From positions 47,785,631 to 47,849,630 of the forward strand of contig OX377206.1 of assembly GCA_947396885.1 (NCBI GenBank): 64,000 nt of DNA, read 5' to 3'. The stretch's first letter is position 1. Each line of letters starts with the position of its first letter. The notes under the pieces are model-generated. The model ran no database searches and was not told the DNA's origin. It saw only the letters and a program-made list of their open reading frames with translations. Shown one piece after another: positions 13,765 to 25,385 of this stretch. The stretch comes from Heligmosomoides polygyrus polygyrus. Its lineage: Eukaryota; Nematoda; Chromadorea; Rhabditida; Heligmosomidae. The position numbers were made by a program, and so were the translations under genes.

Positions 13765-15040
13765 CCTTGCACAGCCCGCTAAACCCAAAGCCGGCGACTG
13801 ACGCCTGGTTAGCCAAGCGTCCGTAGCTGGGTTGGCGCTACGTTCCTTGCATGGCCCCCCATACCCGAAGCCGGCGATTCACGCTGAGTTATCCAAGCGT
13901 CCTAGCTGGGTTTGGGTTACGTTCCTTGCATGGCCCGCCAAACCCGAAGCAGGCGAAGCCGGCAAGATTGGCGCGGTCCGCACGTACAGCATCCGTAGCT
14001 AGGTTTGGGCTAAATTCCTCGCACGTCCCGCCATGCCCAAAGCCGGAAACTGTCGCTGGGTTAGCCAAGCGTCCGTAGGTAGGTTTGGGCTACGTTCCTT
14101 GCTTGGCCCGCCAAACCCGAAGCCGGCGACTGACGGTGGGTTAGGCAAGCGTCCGTAGGTAGGTTTGGGCTACGTTCCTTGCATGGCCCGCCAAACCCGA
14201 AGCCGGCGATTCACACTGGGTTACCCAAGCGTCCGTAGCTGGGTTTGGGCTACGTTCCTTGCATGGCCCCCCATACCCGAAACCGGCGATTCACGCTGAG
14301 TTAGCCAAGCGTCCGTAGGTAGGTTTGGGCTACGTTCCTTGCACGGCCCGCTAAACCCAAAGCCGGCGACTGACGCCTGGTTAGCCAAGCGTCCGTAGCT
14401 GGGTTGGCGCTACGTTCCTTGCATGGCCCCCCATACCCGAAGCCGGCGATTCACGCTGAGTTATCCAAGCGTCCTAGCTGGGTTTGGGTTACGTTCCTTG
14501 CATGGCCCGCCAAACCCGAAGCAGGCGAAGCCGGCAAGATTGGCGCGGTCCGCACATACAGCATCCGTAGCTAGGTTTGGGCTAAATTCCTCGCACGTCC
14601 CGCCATGCCCAAAGCCGGAAACTGTCGCTGGGTTAGCCAAGCGTCCGTAGGTAGGTTTGGGCTACGTTCCTTGCTTGGCCCGCCAAACCCGAAGCCGGCG
14701 ACTGACGGTGGGTTAGGCAAGCGTCCGTAGGTAGGTTTGGGCTACGTTCCTTGCATGGCCCGCCAAACCCGAAGCCGGCGATTCACACTGGGTTACCCAA
14801 GCGTCCGTAGCTGGGTTTGGGCTACGTTCCTTGCATGGCCCCCCATACCCGAAACCGGCGATTCACGCTGAGTTAGCCAAGCGTCCGTAGGTAGGTTTGG
14901 GCTACGTTCCTTGCACGGCCCGCTAAACCCAAAGCCGGCGACTGACGCCTGGTTAGCCAAGCGTCCGTAGCTGGGTTGGCGCTACGTTCCTTGCATGGCC
15001 CCCCATACCCGAAGCCGGCGATTCACGCTGAGTTATCCAA
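13765..15040. repeat. 572-bp higher-order repeat, about 2.2 copies
   Basis: A seven-monomer block containing the long monomer with the variant ATCCGTAGCTAGG repeats from about 13,765 to 14,337, and a third partial copy ends near 15,040. One SNP (cacgtacagc against cacatacagc) separates the copies at 13,981 and 14,553. Confidence 0.8.
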
Positions 15041-17390
15041 GCGTCCTTAACTTGGATTGGGCTACGTTCCTTGCATGGCCCGCCAAACCCGAAGCCGGCG
15101 ATTCACGCTGAGTTAGCCAAGCGTCCGTAGGTAGGTTTGGGCTACGTTCCTTGCTTGGCCCGCCAAACCCGAAGCCGGCGACTGACGGTGGGTTAGGCAA
15201 GCGTCCTTAACTGGGATTGGGCTACGTTCCTTGCATGGCCCCCCATACCCGAAACCGGCGATTCACGCTGAGTTAGCCAAGCGTCCGTAGGTAGGTTTGG
15301 GCTACGTTCCTTGCATGGCCCGCCAAACCCGAAGCCGGCGATTCACACTGGGTTACCCAAGCGTCCGTAGCTGGGTTTGGGCTACGTTCCTTGCATGGCC
15401 CCCCATACCCGAAACCGGCGATTCACGCTGAGTTAGCCAAGCGTCCGTAGGTAGGTTTGGGCTACGTTCCTTGCACGGCCCGCTAAACCCAAAGCCGGCG
15501 ACTGACGCCTGGTTAGCCAAGCGTCCGTAGCTGGGTTGGCGCTACGTTCCTTGCATGGCCCCCCATACCCGAAGCCGGCGATTCACGCTGAGTTATCCAA
15601 GCGTCCTTAACTTGGATTGGGCTACGTTCCTTGCATGGCCCGCCAAACCCGAAGCCGGCGATTCACGCTGAGTTAGCCAAGCGTCCGTAGCTGGGTTTGG
15701 GTTACGTTCCTTGCATGGCCCGCCAAACCCGAAGCCGGCGAAGCCGGCAAGATTAGCGCGGTCCGCACGTACAGCGTCCGCAGCTTGGTTTGGGCTACAT
15801 TCCTCGCACGTCCCGCCATGCCCAAAGCCGGAAACTGTCGCTGGGTTAGCCAAGCGTCCGTAGGTAGGTTTGGGCTACGTTCCTTACATGGCCCGCCAAA
15901 CCCGAAGCCGGCGACTGACGCCTGGTTAGCCAAGCGTCCGTAGGTAGGTTTGGGCTACGTTCCTTGCATGGCCCGCCAAACCCGAAGCCGGCGATTCACA
16001 CTGGGTTACCCAAGCGTCCGTAGCTGGGTTTGGGCTACGTTCCTTGCATGGCCCCCCATACCCGAAACCGGCGATTCACGCTGAGTTAGCCAAGCGTCCG
16101 TAGGTAGGTTTGGGCTACGTTCCTTGCACGGCCCGCTAAACCCAAAGCCGGCGACTGACGCCTGGTTAGCCAAGCGTCCGTAGCTGGGTTGGCGCTACGT
16201 TCCTTGCATGGCCCCCCATACCCGAAGCCGGCGATTCACGCTGAGTTATCCAAGCGTCCTTAACTTGGATTGGGCTACGTTCCTTGCATGGCCCGCCAAA
16301 CCCGAAGCCGGCGATTCACGCTGAGTTAGCCAAGCGTCCGTAGGTAGGTTTGGGCTACGTTCCTTGCTTGGCCCGCCAAACCCGAAGCCGGCGACTGACG
16401 GTGGGTTAGGCAAGCGTCCTTAACTGGGATTGGGCTACGTTCCTTGCATGGCCCCCCATACCCGAAACCGGCGATTCACGCTGAGTTAGCCAAGCGTCCG
16501 TAGGTAGGTTTGGGCTACGTTCCTTGCATGGCCCGCCAAACCCGAAGCCGGCGATTCACACTGGGTTACCCAAGCGTCCGTAGCTGGGTTTGGGCTACGT
16601 TCCTTGCATGGCCCCCCATACCCGAAACCGGCGATTCACGCTGAGTTAGCCAAGCGTCCGTAGGTAGGTTTGGGCTACGTTCCTTGCACGGCCCGCTAAA
16701 CCCAAAGCCGGCGACTGACGCCTGGTTAGCCAAGCGTCCGTAGCTGGGTTGGCGCTACGTTCCTTGCATGGCCCCCCATACCCGAAGCCGGCGATTCACG
16801 CTGAGTTATCCAAGCGTCCTTAACTTGGATTGGGCTACGTTCCTTGCATGGCCCGCCAAACCCGAAGCCGGCGATTCACGCTGAGTTAGCCAAGCGTCCG
16901 TAGCTGGGTTTGGGTTACGTTCCTTGCATGGCCCGCCAAACCCGAAGCCGGCGAAGCCGGCAAGATTAGCGCGGTCCGCACGTACAGCGTCCGCAGCTTG
17001 GTTTGGGCTACATTCCTCGCACGTCCCGCCATGCCCAAAGCCGGAAACTGTCGCTGGGTTAGCCAAGCGTCCGTAGGTAGGTTTGGGCTACGTTCCTTAC
17101 ATGGCCCGCCAAACCCGAAGCCGGCGACTGACGCCTGGTTAGCCAAGCGTCCGTAGGTAGGTTTGGGCTACGTTCCTTGCATGGCCCGCCAAACCCGAAG
17201 CCGGCGATTCACACTGGGTTACCCAAGCGTCCGTAGCTGGGTTTGGGCTACGTTCCTTGCATGGCCCCCCATACCCGAAACCGGCGATTCACGCTGAGTT
17301 AGCCAAGCGTCCGTAGGTAGGTTTGGGCTACGTTCCTTGCACGGCCCGCTAAACCCAAAGCCGGCGACTGACGCCTGGTTAGCCAAGCGT
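14730..17390. repeat. 1213-bp higher-order repeat, about 2.2 copies
   Basis: The order of monomers from about 14,730 restarts at 15,943 and 17,156. Only one long monomer per unit is present (15 x 80 + 13 = 1213). The third copy departs from the pattern near 17,390. The protein-level readings of the equivalent frames at 15593 and 16806 are identical. Confidence 0.85.
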
Positions 17391-20004
17391 CCGTAGGTAG
17401 GTTTGGGCTAGGTTCCTTGCATGGCCCGCCAAACCCGAAGCCGGCGACTGACGGTGGGTTAGGCAAGCGTCCTTAACTAGGATTGGGCTACGTTCCTTGC
17501 ATGGCCCGCCAAACCCGAAGCCGGCGATTCACACTGGGTTACCCAAGCGTCCGTAGCTGAGTTTGGGCTACGTTCCTTGCATGGCCCGCCAAACCCGAAG
17601 CCGGCGACTGACGGTGGGTTAGGCAAGCGTCCTTAACTAGGATTGGGCTACGTTCCTTGCATGGCCCCCCATACCCGAAACCGGCGATTCACGCTGAGTT
17701 AGCCAAGCGTCCGTAGGTAGGTTTGGGCTACGTTCCTTGCATGGCCCGCCAAACCCGAAGCCGGCGATTCACGCTGAGTTAGCCAAGCGTCCGTAGCTGG
17801 GCTTGGGTTACGTTCCTTACATGGCCCGCCAAACCCGAAGCCGGCGATTGACGCTGAGTTAGCCAAGCGTCCGTAGCTGGGTTTGGGTTACGTTCTTTGC
17901 ATGGCCCGCCAAACCCGAAGCCGGCGAAGCCGGCAAGATTGGCGCGGTCCGCACGTACAGCGTCCGCAGCTTGGTTTGGGCTACATTCCTCGCACGTCCC
18001 GCCATGCCCAAAGCCGGAAACTGTCGCTGGGTCAGCCAAGCGTCCGTAGGTAGGTTTGGGCTACGTTCCTTACATAGCCCGCCAAACCCGAAGCCGGCGA
18101 CTGACGCCTGGTTAGCCAAGCGTCCGTAGCTGGGTTGGCGCTACTTTCCTTGCATGGCCCCCCATACCCGAAGCCGGCGATTCACGCTGAGTTAGCCAAG
18201 CGTCCGTAGCTGGGTTTGGGTTACGTTCCTTGCATGGCCCGCCACACCCGAAGCCGTCGACTGACGCTGAGTTAGCCTAGCGTCCGCAGCTTGGTTTGAA
18301 CTACATTCCTCGCACGGTTCGCCATACCCAAAGCCGCAAACTGTCGCTGGGTTAGCCAATCGTCCGTAGCTGGGTTTCGGTTACGTTCCTTGCACGGCCC
18401 GCTAAACCCAAAGCCGGCGACTGACGCCTGGTTAGCCAAGCGTCCGTAGCTGGGTTGGCGCTACTTTCCTTGCATGGCCCCCCATACCCGAGGCCGGCGA
18501 TTCACGCTGAGTTATCCAAGCGTCCTAGCTGGGTTCGGGTTACGTTCCTTACATGGCCCGCCAAACCCGAAGCCGGCGATTCACACTGGGTTACCCAAGC
18601 GTCCGTAGCTGGGTTTGGGTTAAGTTCCTTGCACGGCCCGCTAAACCCAAAGCCGGCGACTGACGCCTGGTTAGCCAAGCGTCCGTAGCTGGGTTGGCGC
18701 TACGTTCCTTGCATGGCCCCCCATACCCGAAGCCGGCGATTCACGCTGAGTTATCCAAGCGTCCTAGCTGGGTTTGGGTTACGTTCCTTGCATGGCCCGC
18801 CAAACCCGAAGCAGGCGAAGCCGGCAAGATTGGCGCGGTCCGCACGTACAGCGTCCGCAGCTTGGTTTGGGCTACATTCCTCGCACGTCCCGCCATGCCC
18901 AAAGCCGGAAACTGTCGCTGGGTTAGGCAAGCTTCCACAGCTAGGATTGGGCTACGTTCCTTGCATGGCCCGCCTAACCCGAAGCCGGCGATTCACGCTG
19001 AGTTAGCCAAGCGTCCGTAGCTGGGCTTGGGTTACGTTCCTTACATGGCCCGCCAAACCCGAAGCCGGCGACTGACGGTGGGTTAGGCAAGCGTCCTTAA
19101 CTGGGATTGGGCTACGTTCCTTGCATGGCCCCCCAACCCAAAGCCGAAAACTGTCGCTGGGTTAGGCAAGCTTCCACAGCTAGGATTGGGCTACGTTCCT
19201 TGCATGGCCCGCCAAACCCGAAGCCGGCGACTGACGGTGGGTTAGGCAAGCGTCCTTAACTTGGATTGGGCTACGTTCCTTGCATGGCCCGCCAAACCCG
19301 AAGCCGGCGATTCACGCTGAGTTAGCCAAGCGTCCGTAGCTGGGTTTGGGTTACGTTCCTTGCATGGCCCGCCAAACCCGAAGCCGGCGAAGCCGGCAAT
19401 ATTGGCGCGGTCCGCACGTACAGCGTCCGCAGCTTGGTTTGGGCTACATTCCTCGCACGTCCCGCCATGCCCAAAGCCGGAATCTGTCGCTGGGTTAGCC
19501 AAGCGTCCGTAGGTAGGTTTGGGCTAGGTTCCTTGCATGGCCCGCCAAACCCGAAGCCGGCGACTGACGGTGGGTTAGGCAAGCGTCCTTAACTGGGATT
19601 GGGCTACGTTCCTTGCATGGCCCCCAACCCAAAGCCGGAAACTGTCGCTGGGTTAGGCAAGCTTCCACAGCTAGGATTGGGCTACGTTCCTTGCATGGCC
19701 CGCCTAACCCGAAGCCGGCGATTCACGCTGAGTTAGCCAAGCGTCCGTAGCTGGGCTTGGGTTACGTTCCTTACATGGCCCCCCATACCCGAAACCGGCG
19801 ATTCACGCTGAGTTAGCCAAGCGTCCGTAGGTAGGTTTGGGCTACGTTCCTTGCACGGCCCGCTAAACCCAAAGCCGGCGACTGACGCCTGGTTAGCCAA
19901 GCGTCCGTAGCTGGGTTGGCGCTACGTTCCTTGCATGGCCCCCCATACCCGAAGCCGGCGATTCACGCTGAGTTATCCAAGCGTCCTTAACTTGGATTGG
20001 GCTA

Positions 20005-23000
20005 CGTTCCTTGCATGGCCCGCCAAACCCGAAGCCGGCGATTCACGCTGAGTTAGCCAAGCGTCCGTAGCTGGGTTTGGGTTACGTTCCTTGCATGGCC
20101 CGCCAAACCCGAAGCCGGCGAAGCCGGCAAGATTAGCGCGGTCCGCACGTACAGCGTCCGCAGCTTGGTTTGGGCTACATTCCTCGCACGTCCCGCCATG
20201 CTCAAAGCCGGAAACTGTCGCTGGGTTAGCCAAGCGTCCGTAGGTAGGTTTGGGCTAGGTTCCTTGCATGGCCCGCCAAACCCGAAGCCGGCGACTGACG
20301 GTGGGTTAGGCAAGCGTCCTTAACTTGGATTGGGCTACGTTCCTTGCATGGCCCGCCAAACCCGAAGCCGGCGATTCACGCTGAGTTAGCCAAGCGTCCG
20401 TAGCTGGGTTTGGGTTACGTTCCTTGCATGGCCCGCCAAACCCGAAGCCGGCGAAGCCGGCAATATTGGCGCGGTCCGCACGTACAGCGTCCGCAGCTTG
20501 GTTTGGGCTACATTCCTCGCACGTCCCGCCATGCCCAAAGCCGGAAACTGTCGCTGGGTTAGCCAAGCGTCCGTAGGTAGGTTTGGGCTAGGTTCCTTGC
20601 AAAGGCCCGCCAAACGCGAAGCCGGCGACTGACGGTGGGTTAGGCAAGCGTCCTTAACTAGGATTGGGCTACGTTCCTTGCATGGCCCGCCAAACCCGAA
20701 GCCGGCGATTCACACTGGGTTACCCAAGCGTCCGTAGCTGGGTTTGGGCTACGTTCCTTGCATGGCCCGCCAAACCCGAAGCCGGCGACTGACGGTGGGT
20801 TAGGCAAGCGTCCTTAACTAGGATTGGGCTACGTTCCTTGCATGGCCCCCCATACCCGAAACCGGCGATTCACGCTGAGTTAGCCATGCGTCCGTAGGTA
20901 GGTTTGGGCTACGTTCCTTGCACGGCCCGCTAAACCCAAAGCCGGCGACTGACGCCTGGTTAGCCAAGCGTCCGTAGCTGGGTTGGCGCTACGTTCCTTG
21001 CATGGCCCCCCATACCCGAAGCCGGCGATTCACGCTGAGTTATCCAAGCGTCCTTAACTTGGATTGGGCTACGTTCCTTGCATGGCCCGCCAAACCCGAA
21101 GCCGGCGATTCACACTGGGTTACCCAAGCGTCCGTAGCTGGGTTTGGGCTACGTTCCTTGCATGGCCCGCCAAACCCGAAGCCGGCGACTGACGGTGGGT
21201 TAGGCAAGCGTCCTTAACTAGGATTGGGCTACGTTCCTTGCATGGCCCCCCATACCCGAAACCGGCGATTCACGCTGAGTTAGCCAAGCGTCCGTAGGTA
21301 GGTTTGGGCTACGTTCCTTGCATGGCCCGCCAAACCCGAAGCCGGCGATTCACGCTGAGTTAGCCAAGCGTCCGTAGCTGGGCTTGGGTTACGTTCCTTA
21401 CATGGCCCGCCAAACCCGAAGCCGGCGATTGACGCTGAGTTAGCCAAGCGTCCGTAGCTGGGTTTGGGTTACGTTCTTTGCATGGCCCGCCAAACCCGAA
21501 GCCGGCGAAGCCGGCAAGATTGGCGCGGTCCGCACGTACAGCGTCCGCAGCTTGGTTTGGGCTACATTCCTCGCACGTCCCGCCATGCCCAAAGCCGGAA
21601 ACTGTCGCTGGGTCAGCCAAGCGTCCGTAGGTAGGTTTGGGCTACGTTCCTTACATGGCCCGCCAAACCCGAAGCCGGCGACTGACGCCTGGTTAGCCAA
21701 GCGTCCGTAGCTGGGTTGGCGCTACTTTCCTTGCATGGCCCCCCATACCCGAAGCCGGCGATTCACGCTGAGTTAGCCAAGCGTCCGTAGCTGGGTTTGG
21801 GTTACGTTCCTTGCATGGCCCGCCACACCCGAAGCCGTCGACTGACGCTGAGTTAGCCTAGCGTCCGCAGCTTGGTTTGAACTACATTCCTCGCACGGCC
21901 CGCCATACCCAAAGCCGCAAACTGTCGCTGGGTTAGCCAATCGTCCGTAGCTGGGTTTCGGTTACGTTCCTTGCACGGCCCGCTAAACCCAAAGCCGGCG
22001 ACTGACGCCTGGTTAGCCAAGCGTCCGTAGCTGGGTTGGCGCTACTTTCCTTGCATGGCCCCCCATACCCGAAGCCGGCGATTCACGCTGAGTTATCCAA
22101 GCGTCCTAGCTGGGTTCGGGTTACGTTCCTTACATGGCCCGCCAAACCCGAAGCCGGCGATTCACACTGGGTTACCCAAGCGTCCGTAGCTGGGTTTGGG
22201 TTAAGTTCCTTGCACGGCCCGCTAAACCCAAAGCCGGCGACTGACGCCTGGTTAGCCAAGCGTCCGTAGCTGGGTTGGCGCTACGTTCCTTGCATGGCCC
22301 CCATACCCGAAGCCGGCGATTCACGCTGAGTTATCCAAGCGTCCTAGCTGGGTTCGGGTTACGTTCCTTACATGGCCCGCCAAACCCGAAGCCGGCGATT
22401 CACACTGGGTTACCCAAGCGTCCGTAGCTGGGTTTGGGTTAAGTTCCTTGCATGGCCCGCCAAACCCGAAGCCGGCGATTCACGCTGAGTTAGCCAAGCG
22501 TCCGTAGCTGGGTTTGGGTTACGTTCCTTGCATGGCCCGCCAAACCCGAAGCCGGCGAAGCCGGCAAGATTAGCGCGGTCCGCACGTACAGCGTCCGCAG
22601 CTTGGTTTGGGCTACATTCCTCGCACGTCCCGCCATGCTCAAAGCCGGAAACTGTCGCTGGGTTAGCCAAGCGTCCGTAGGTAGGTTTGGGCTAGGTTCC
22701 TTGCATGGCCCGCCAAACCCGAAGCCGGCGACTGACGGTGGGTTAGGCAAGCGTCCTTAACTTGGATTGGGCTACGTTCCTTGCATGGCCCGCCAAACCC
22801 GAAGCCGGCGATTCACGCTGAGTTAGCCAAGCGTCCGTAGCTGGGTTTGGGTTACGTTCCTTGCATGGCCCGCCAAACCCGAAGCCGGCGAAGCCGGCAA
22901 TATTGGCGCGGTCCGCACGTACAGCGTCCGCAGCTTGGTTTGGGCTACATTCCTCGCACGTCCCGCCATGCCCAAAGCCGGAAACTGTCGCTGGGTTAGC

Positions 23001-24878
23001 CAAGCGTCCGTAGGTAGGTTTGGGCTAGGTTCCTTGCAAAGGCCCGCCAAACGCGAAGCCGGCGACTGACGGTGGGTTAGGCAAGCGTCCTTAACTAGGA
23101 TTGGGCTACGTTCCTTGCATGGCCCGCCAAACCCGAAGCCGGCGATTCACACTGGGTTACCCAAGCGTCCGTAGCTGGGTTTGGGCTACGTTCCTTGCAT
23201 GGCCCGCCAAACCCGAAGCCGGCGACTGACGGTGGGTTAGGCAAGCGTCCTTAACTAGGATTGGGCTACGTTCCTTGCATGGCCCCCCATACCCGAAACC
23301 GGCGATTCACGCTGAGTTAGCCATGCGTCCGTAGGTAGGTTTGGGCTACGTTCCTTGCACGGCCCGCTAAACCCAAAGCCGGCGACTGACGCCTGGTTAG
23401 CCAAGCGTCCGTAGCTGGGTTGGCGCTACGTTCCTTGCATGGCCCCCCATACCCGAAGCCGGCGATTCACGCTGAGTTATCCAAGCGTCCTTAACTTGGA
23501 TTGGGCTACGTTCCTTGCATGGCCCGCCAAACCCGAAGCCGGCGATTCACACTGGGTTACCCAAGCGTCCGTAGCTGGGTTTGGGCTACGTTCCTTGCAT
23601 GGCCCGCCAAACCCGAAGCCGGCGACTGACGGTGGGTTAGGCAAGCGTCCTTAACTAGGATTGGGCTACGTTCCTTGCATGGCCCCCCATACCCGAAACC
23701 GGCGATTCACGCTGAGTTAGCCAAGCGTCCGTAGGTAGGTTTGGGCTACGTTCCTTGCATGGCCCGCCAAACCCGAAGCCGGCGATTCACGCTGAGTTAG
23801 CCAAGCGTCCGTAGCTGGGCTTGGGTTACGTTCCTTACATGGCCCGCCAAACCCGAAGCCGGCGATTGACGCTGAGTTAGCCAAGCGTCCGTAGCTGGGT
23901 TTGGGTTACGTTCTTTGCATGGCCCGCCAAACCCGAAGCCGGCGAAGCCGGCAAGATTGGCGCGGTCCGCACGTACAGCGTCCGCAGCTTGGTTTGGGCT
24001 ACATTCCTCGCACGTCCCGCCATGCCCAAAGCCGGAAACTGTCGCTGGGTCAGCCAAGCGTCCGTAGGTAGGTTTGGGCTACGTTCCTTACATGGCCCGC
24101 CAAACCCGAAGCCGGCGACTGACGCCTGGTTAGCCAAGCGTCCGTAGCTGGGTTGGCGCTACTTTCCTTGCATGGCCCCCCATACCCGAAGCCGGCGATT
24201 CACGCTGAGTTAGCCAAGCGTCCGTAGCTGGGTTTGGGTTACGTTCCTTGCATGGCCCGCCACACCCGAAGCCGTCGACTGACGCTGAGTTAGCCTAGCG
24301 TCCGCAGCTTGGTTTGAACTACATTCCTCGCACGGCCCGCCATACCCAAAGCCGCAAACTGTCGCTGGGTTAGCCAATCGTCCGTAGCTGGGTTTCGGTT
24401 ACGTTCCTTGCACGGCCCGCTAAACCCAAAGCCGGCGACTGACGCCTGGTTAGCCAAGCGTCCGTAGCTGGGTTGGCGCTACTTTCCTTGCATGGCCCCC
24501 CATACCCGAAGCCGGCGATTCACGCTGAGTTATCCAAGCGTCCTAGCTGGGTTCGGGTTACGTTCCTTACATGGCCCGCCAAACCCGAAGCCGGCGATTC
24601 ACACTGGGTTACCCAAGCGTCCGTAGCTGGGTTTGGGTTAAGTTCCTTGCACGGCCCGCTAAACCCAAAGCCGGCGACTGACGCCTGGTTAGCCAAGCGT
24701 CCGTAGCTGGGTTGGCGCTACGTTCCTTGCATGGCCCCCATACCCGAAGCCGGCGATTCACGCTGAGTTATCCAAGCGTCCTAGCTGGGTTCGGGTTACG
24801 TTCCTTACATGGCCCGCCAAACCCGAAGCCGGCGATTCACACTGGGTTACCCAAGCGTCCGTAGCTGGGTTTGGGTTA
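20005..24878. repeat. 2437-bp higher-order repeat, two full copies
   Basis: Units 20,005-22,441 and 22,442-24,878 carry the same series of variants. These include rare markers such as ttgcaaaggcccgcc (20,598 and 23,035), ccatgcgtcc (20,884 and 23,321) and a monomer with one C lost from the cccccc run (22,298 and 24,736). Shared rare changes show recent block duplication rather than independent monomer turnover. Confidence 0.9.
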
Positions 24879-25385
24879 AGTTCCTTGCACGGCCCGCTAA
24901 ACCCAAAGCCGGCGACTGACGCCTGGTTAGCCAAGCGTCCGTAGCTGGGTTGGCGCTACGTTCCTTGCATGGCCCCCCATACCCGAAGCCGGCGATTCAC
25001 GCTGAGTAATCCAAGCGTCCTAGCTGGGTTTGGGTTACGTTCCTTGCATGGCCCGCCAAACCCGAAGCAGGCGAAGCCGGCAAGATTGGCGCGGTCCGCA
25101 CGTACAGCATCCGTAGCTAGGTTTAAGCTACGTTCCTTGCATGGCCCCCCAACCCAAAGCCGGAAACTGTCGCTGGGTTAGGCAAGCTTTCACAGCTAGG
25201 ATTGGGCTACGTTCCTTGCATGGCCCGCCTAACCCGAAGCCGGCGATTCACCTGAGTTAGCCAAGCGTCCGTAGCTGGGCTTGGGTTACGTTCCTTACAT
25301 GGCCCGCCAAACCCGAAGCCGGCGATTCACGCTGAGTTAGCCAAGCGTCCATAGCTGGGTTGGGGCTACGTTCCTTACATGGCCC

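Larger units (their letters stand above)
1..25385. repeat. GC-rich satellite array, 80-bp monomer
   Basis: Head-to-tail 80-bp monomers fill this stretch. For example, the GTGGGTTAGGCAAGCG start recurs at 1 and 161 with the related CTGGGTTACCCAAGCG at 81. Each monomer carries a conserved core, GGGCTACGTTCCTTGCATGG, followed by CCCGAAGCCGGCGA. Variants differ at a few fixed sites (gcatgg/gcacgg/gcttgg, ttaggc/ttagcc/ttatcc/ttaccc). A longer 93-bp variant carries an extra GC-rich piece. Open frames of 60-108 codons occur on both strands, but they repeat with the array and follow from its composition, so I do not call them genes. The array continues beyond the left edge of the window. Confidence 0.97.

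Noticed and set aside
1..25385. TTAGGC, the nematode telomere hexamer, inside many monomers
   Set aside because: It occurs singly, never in tandem, and alternates with ttagcc, ttatcc and ttaccc at the same site. This is not a telomere.
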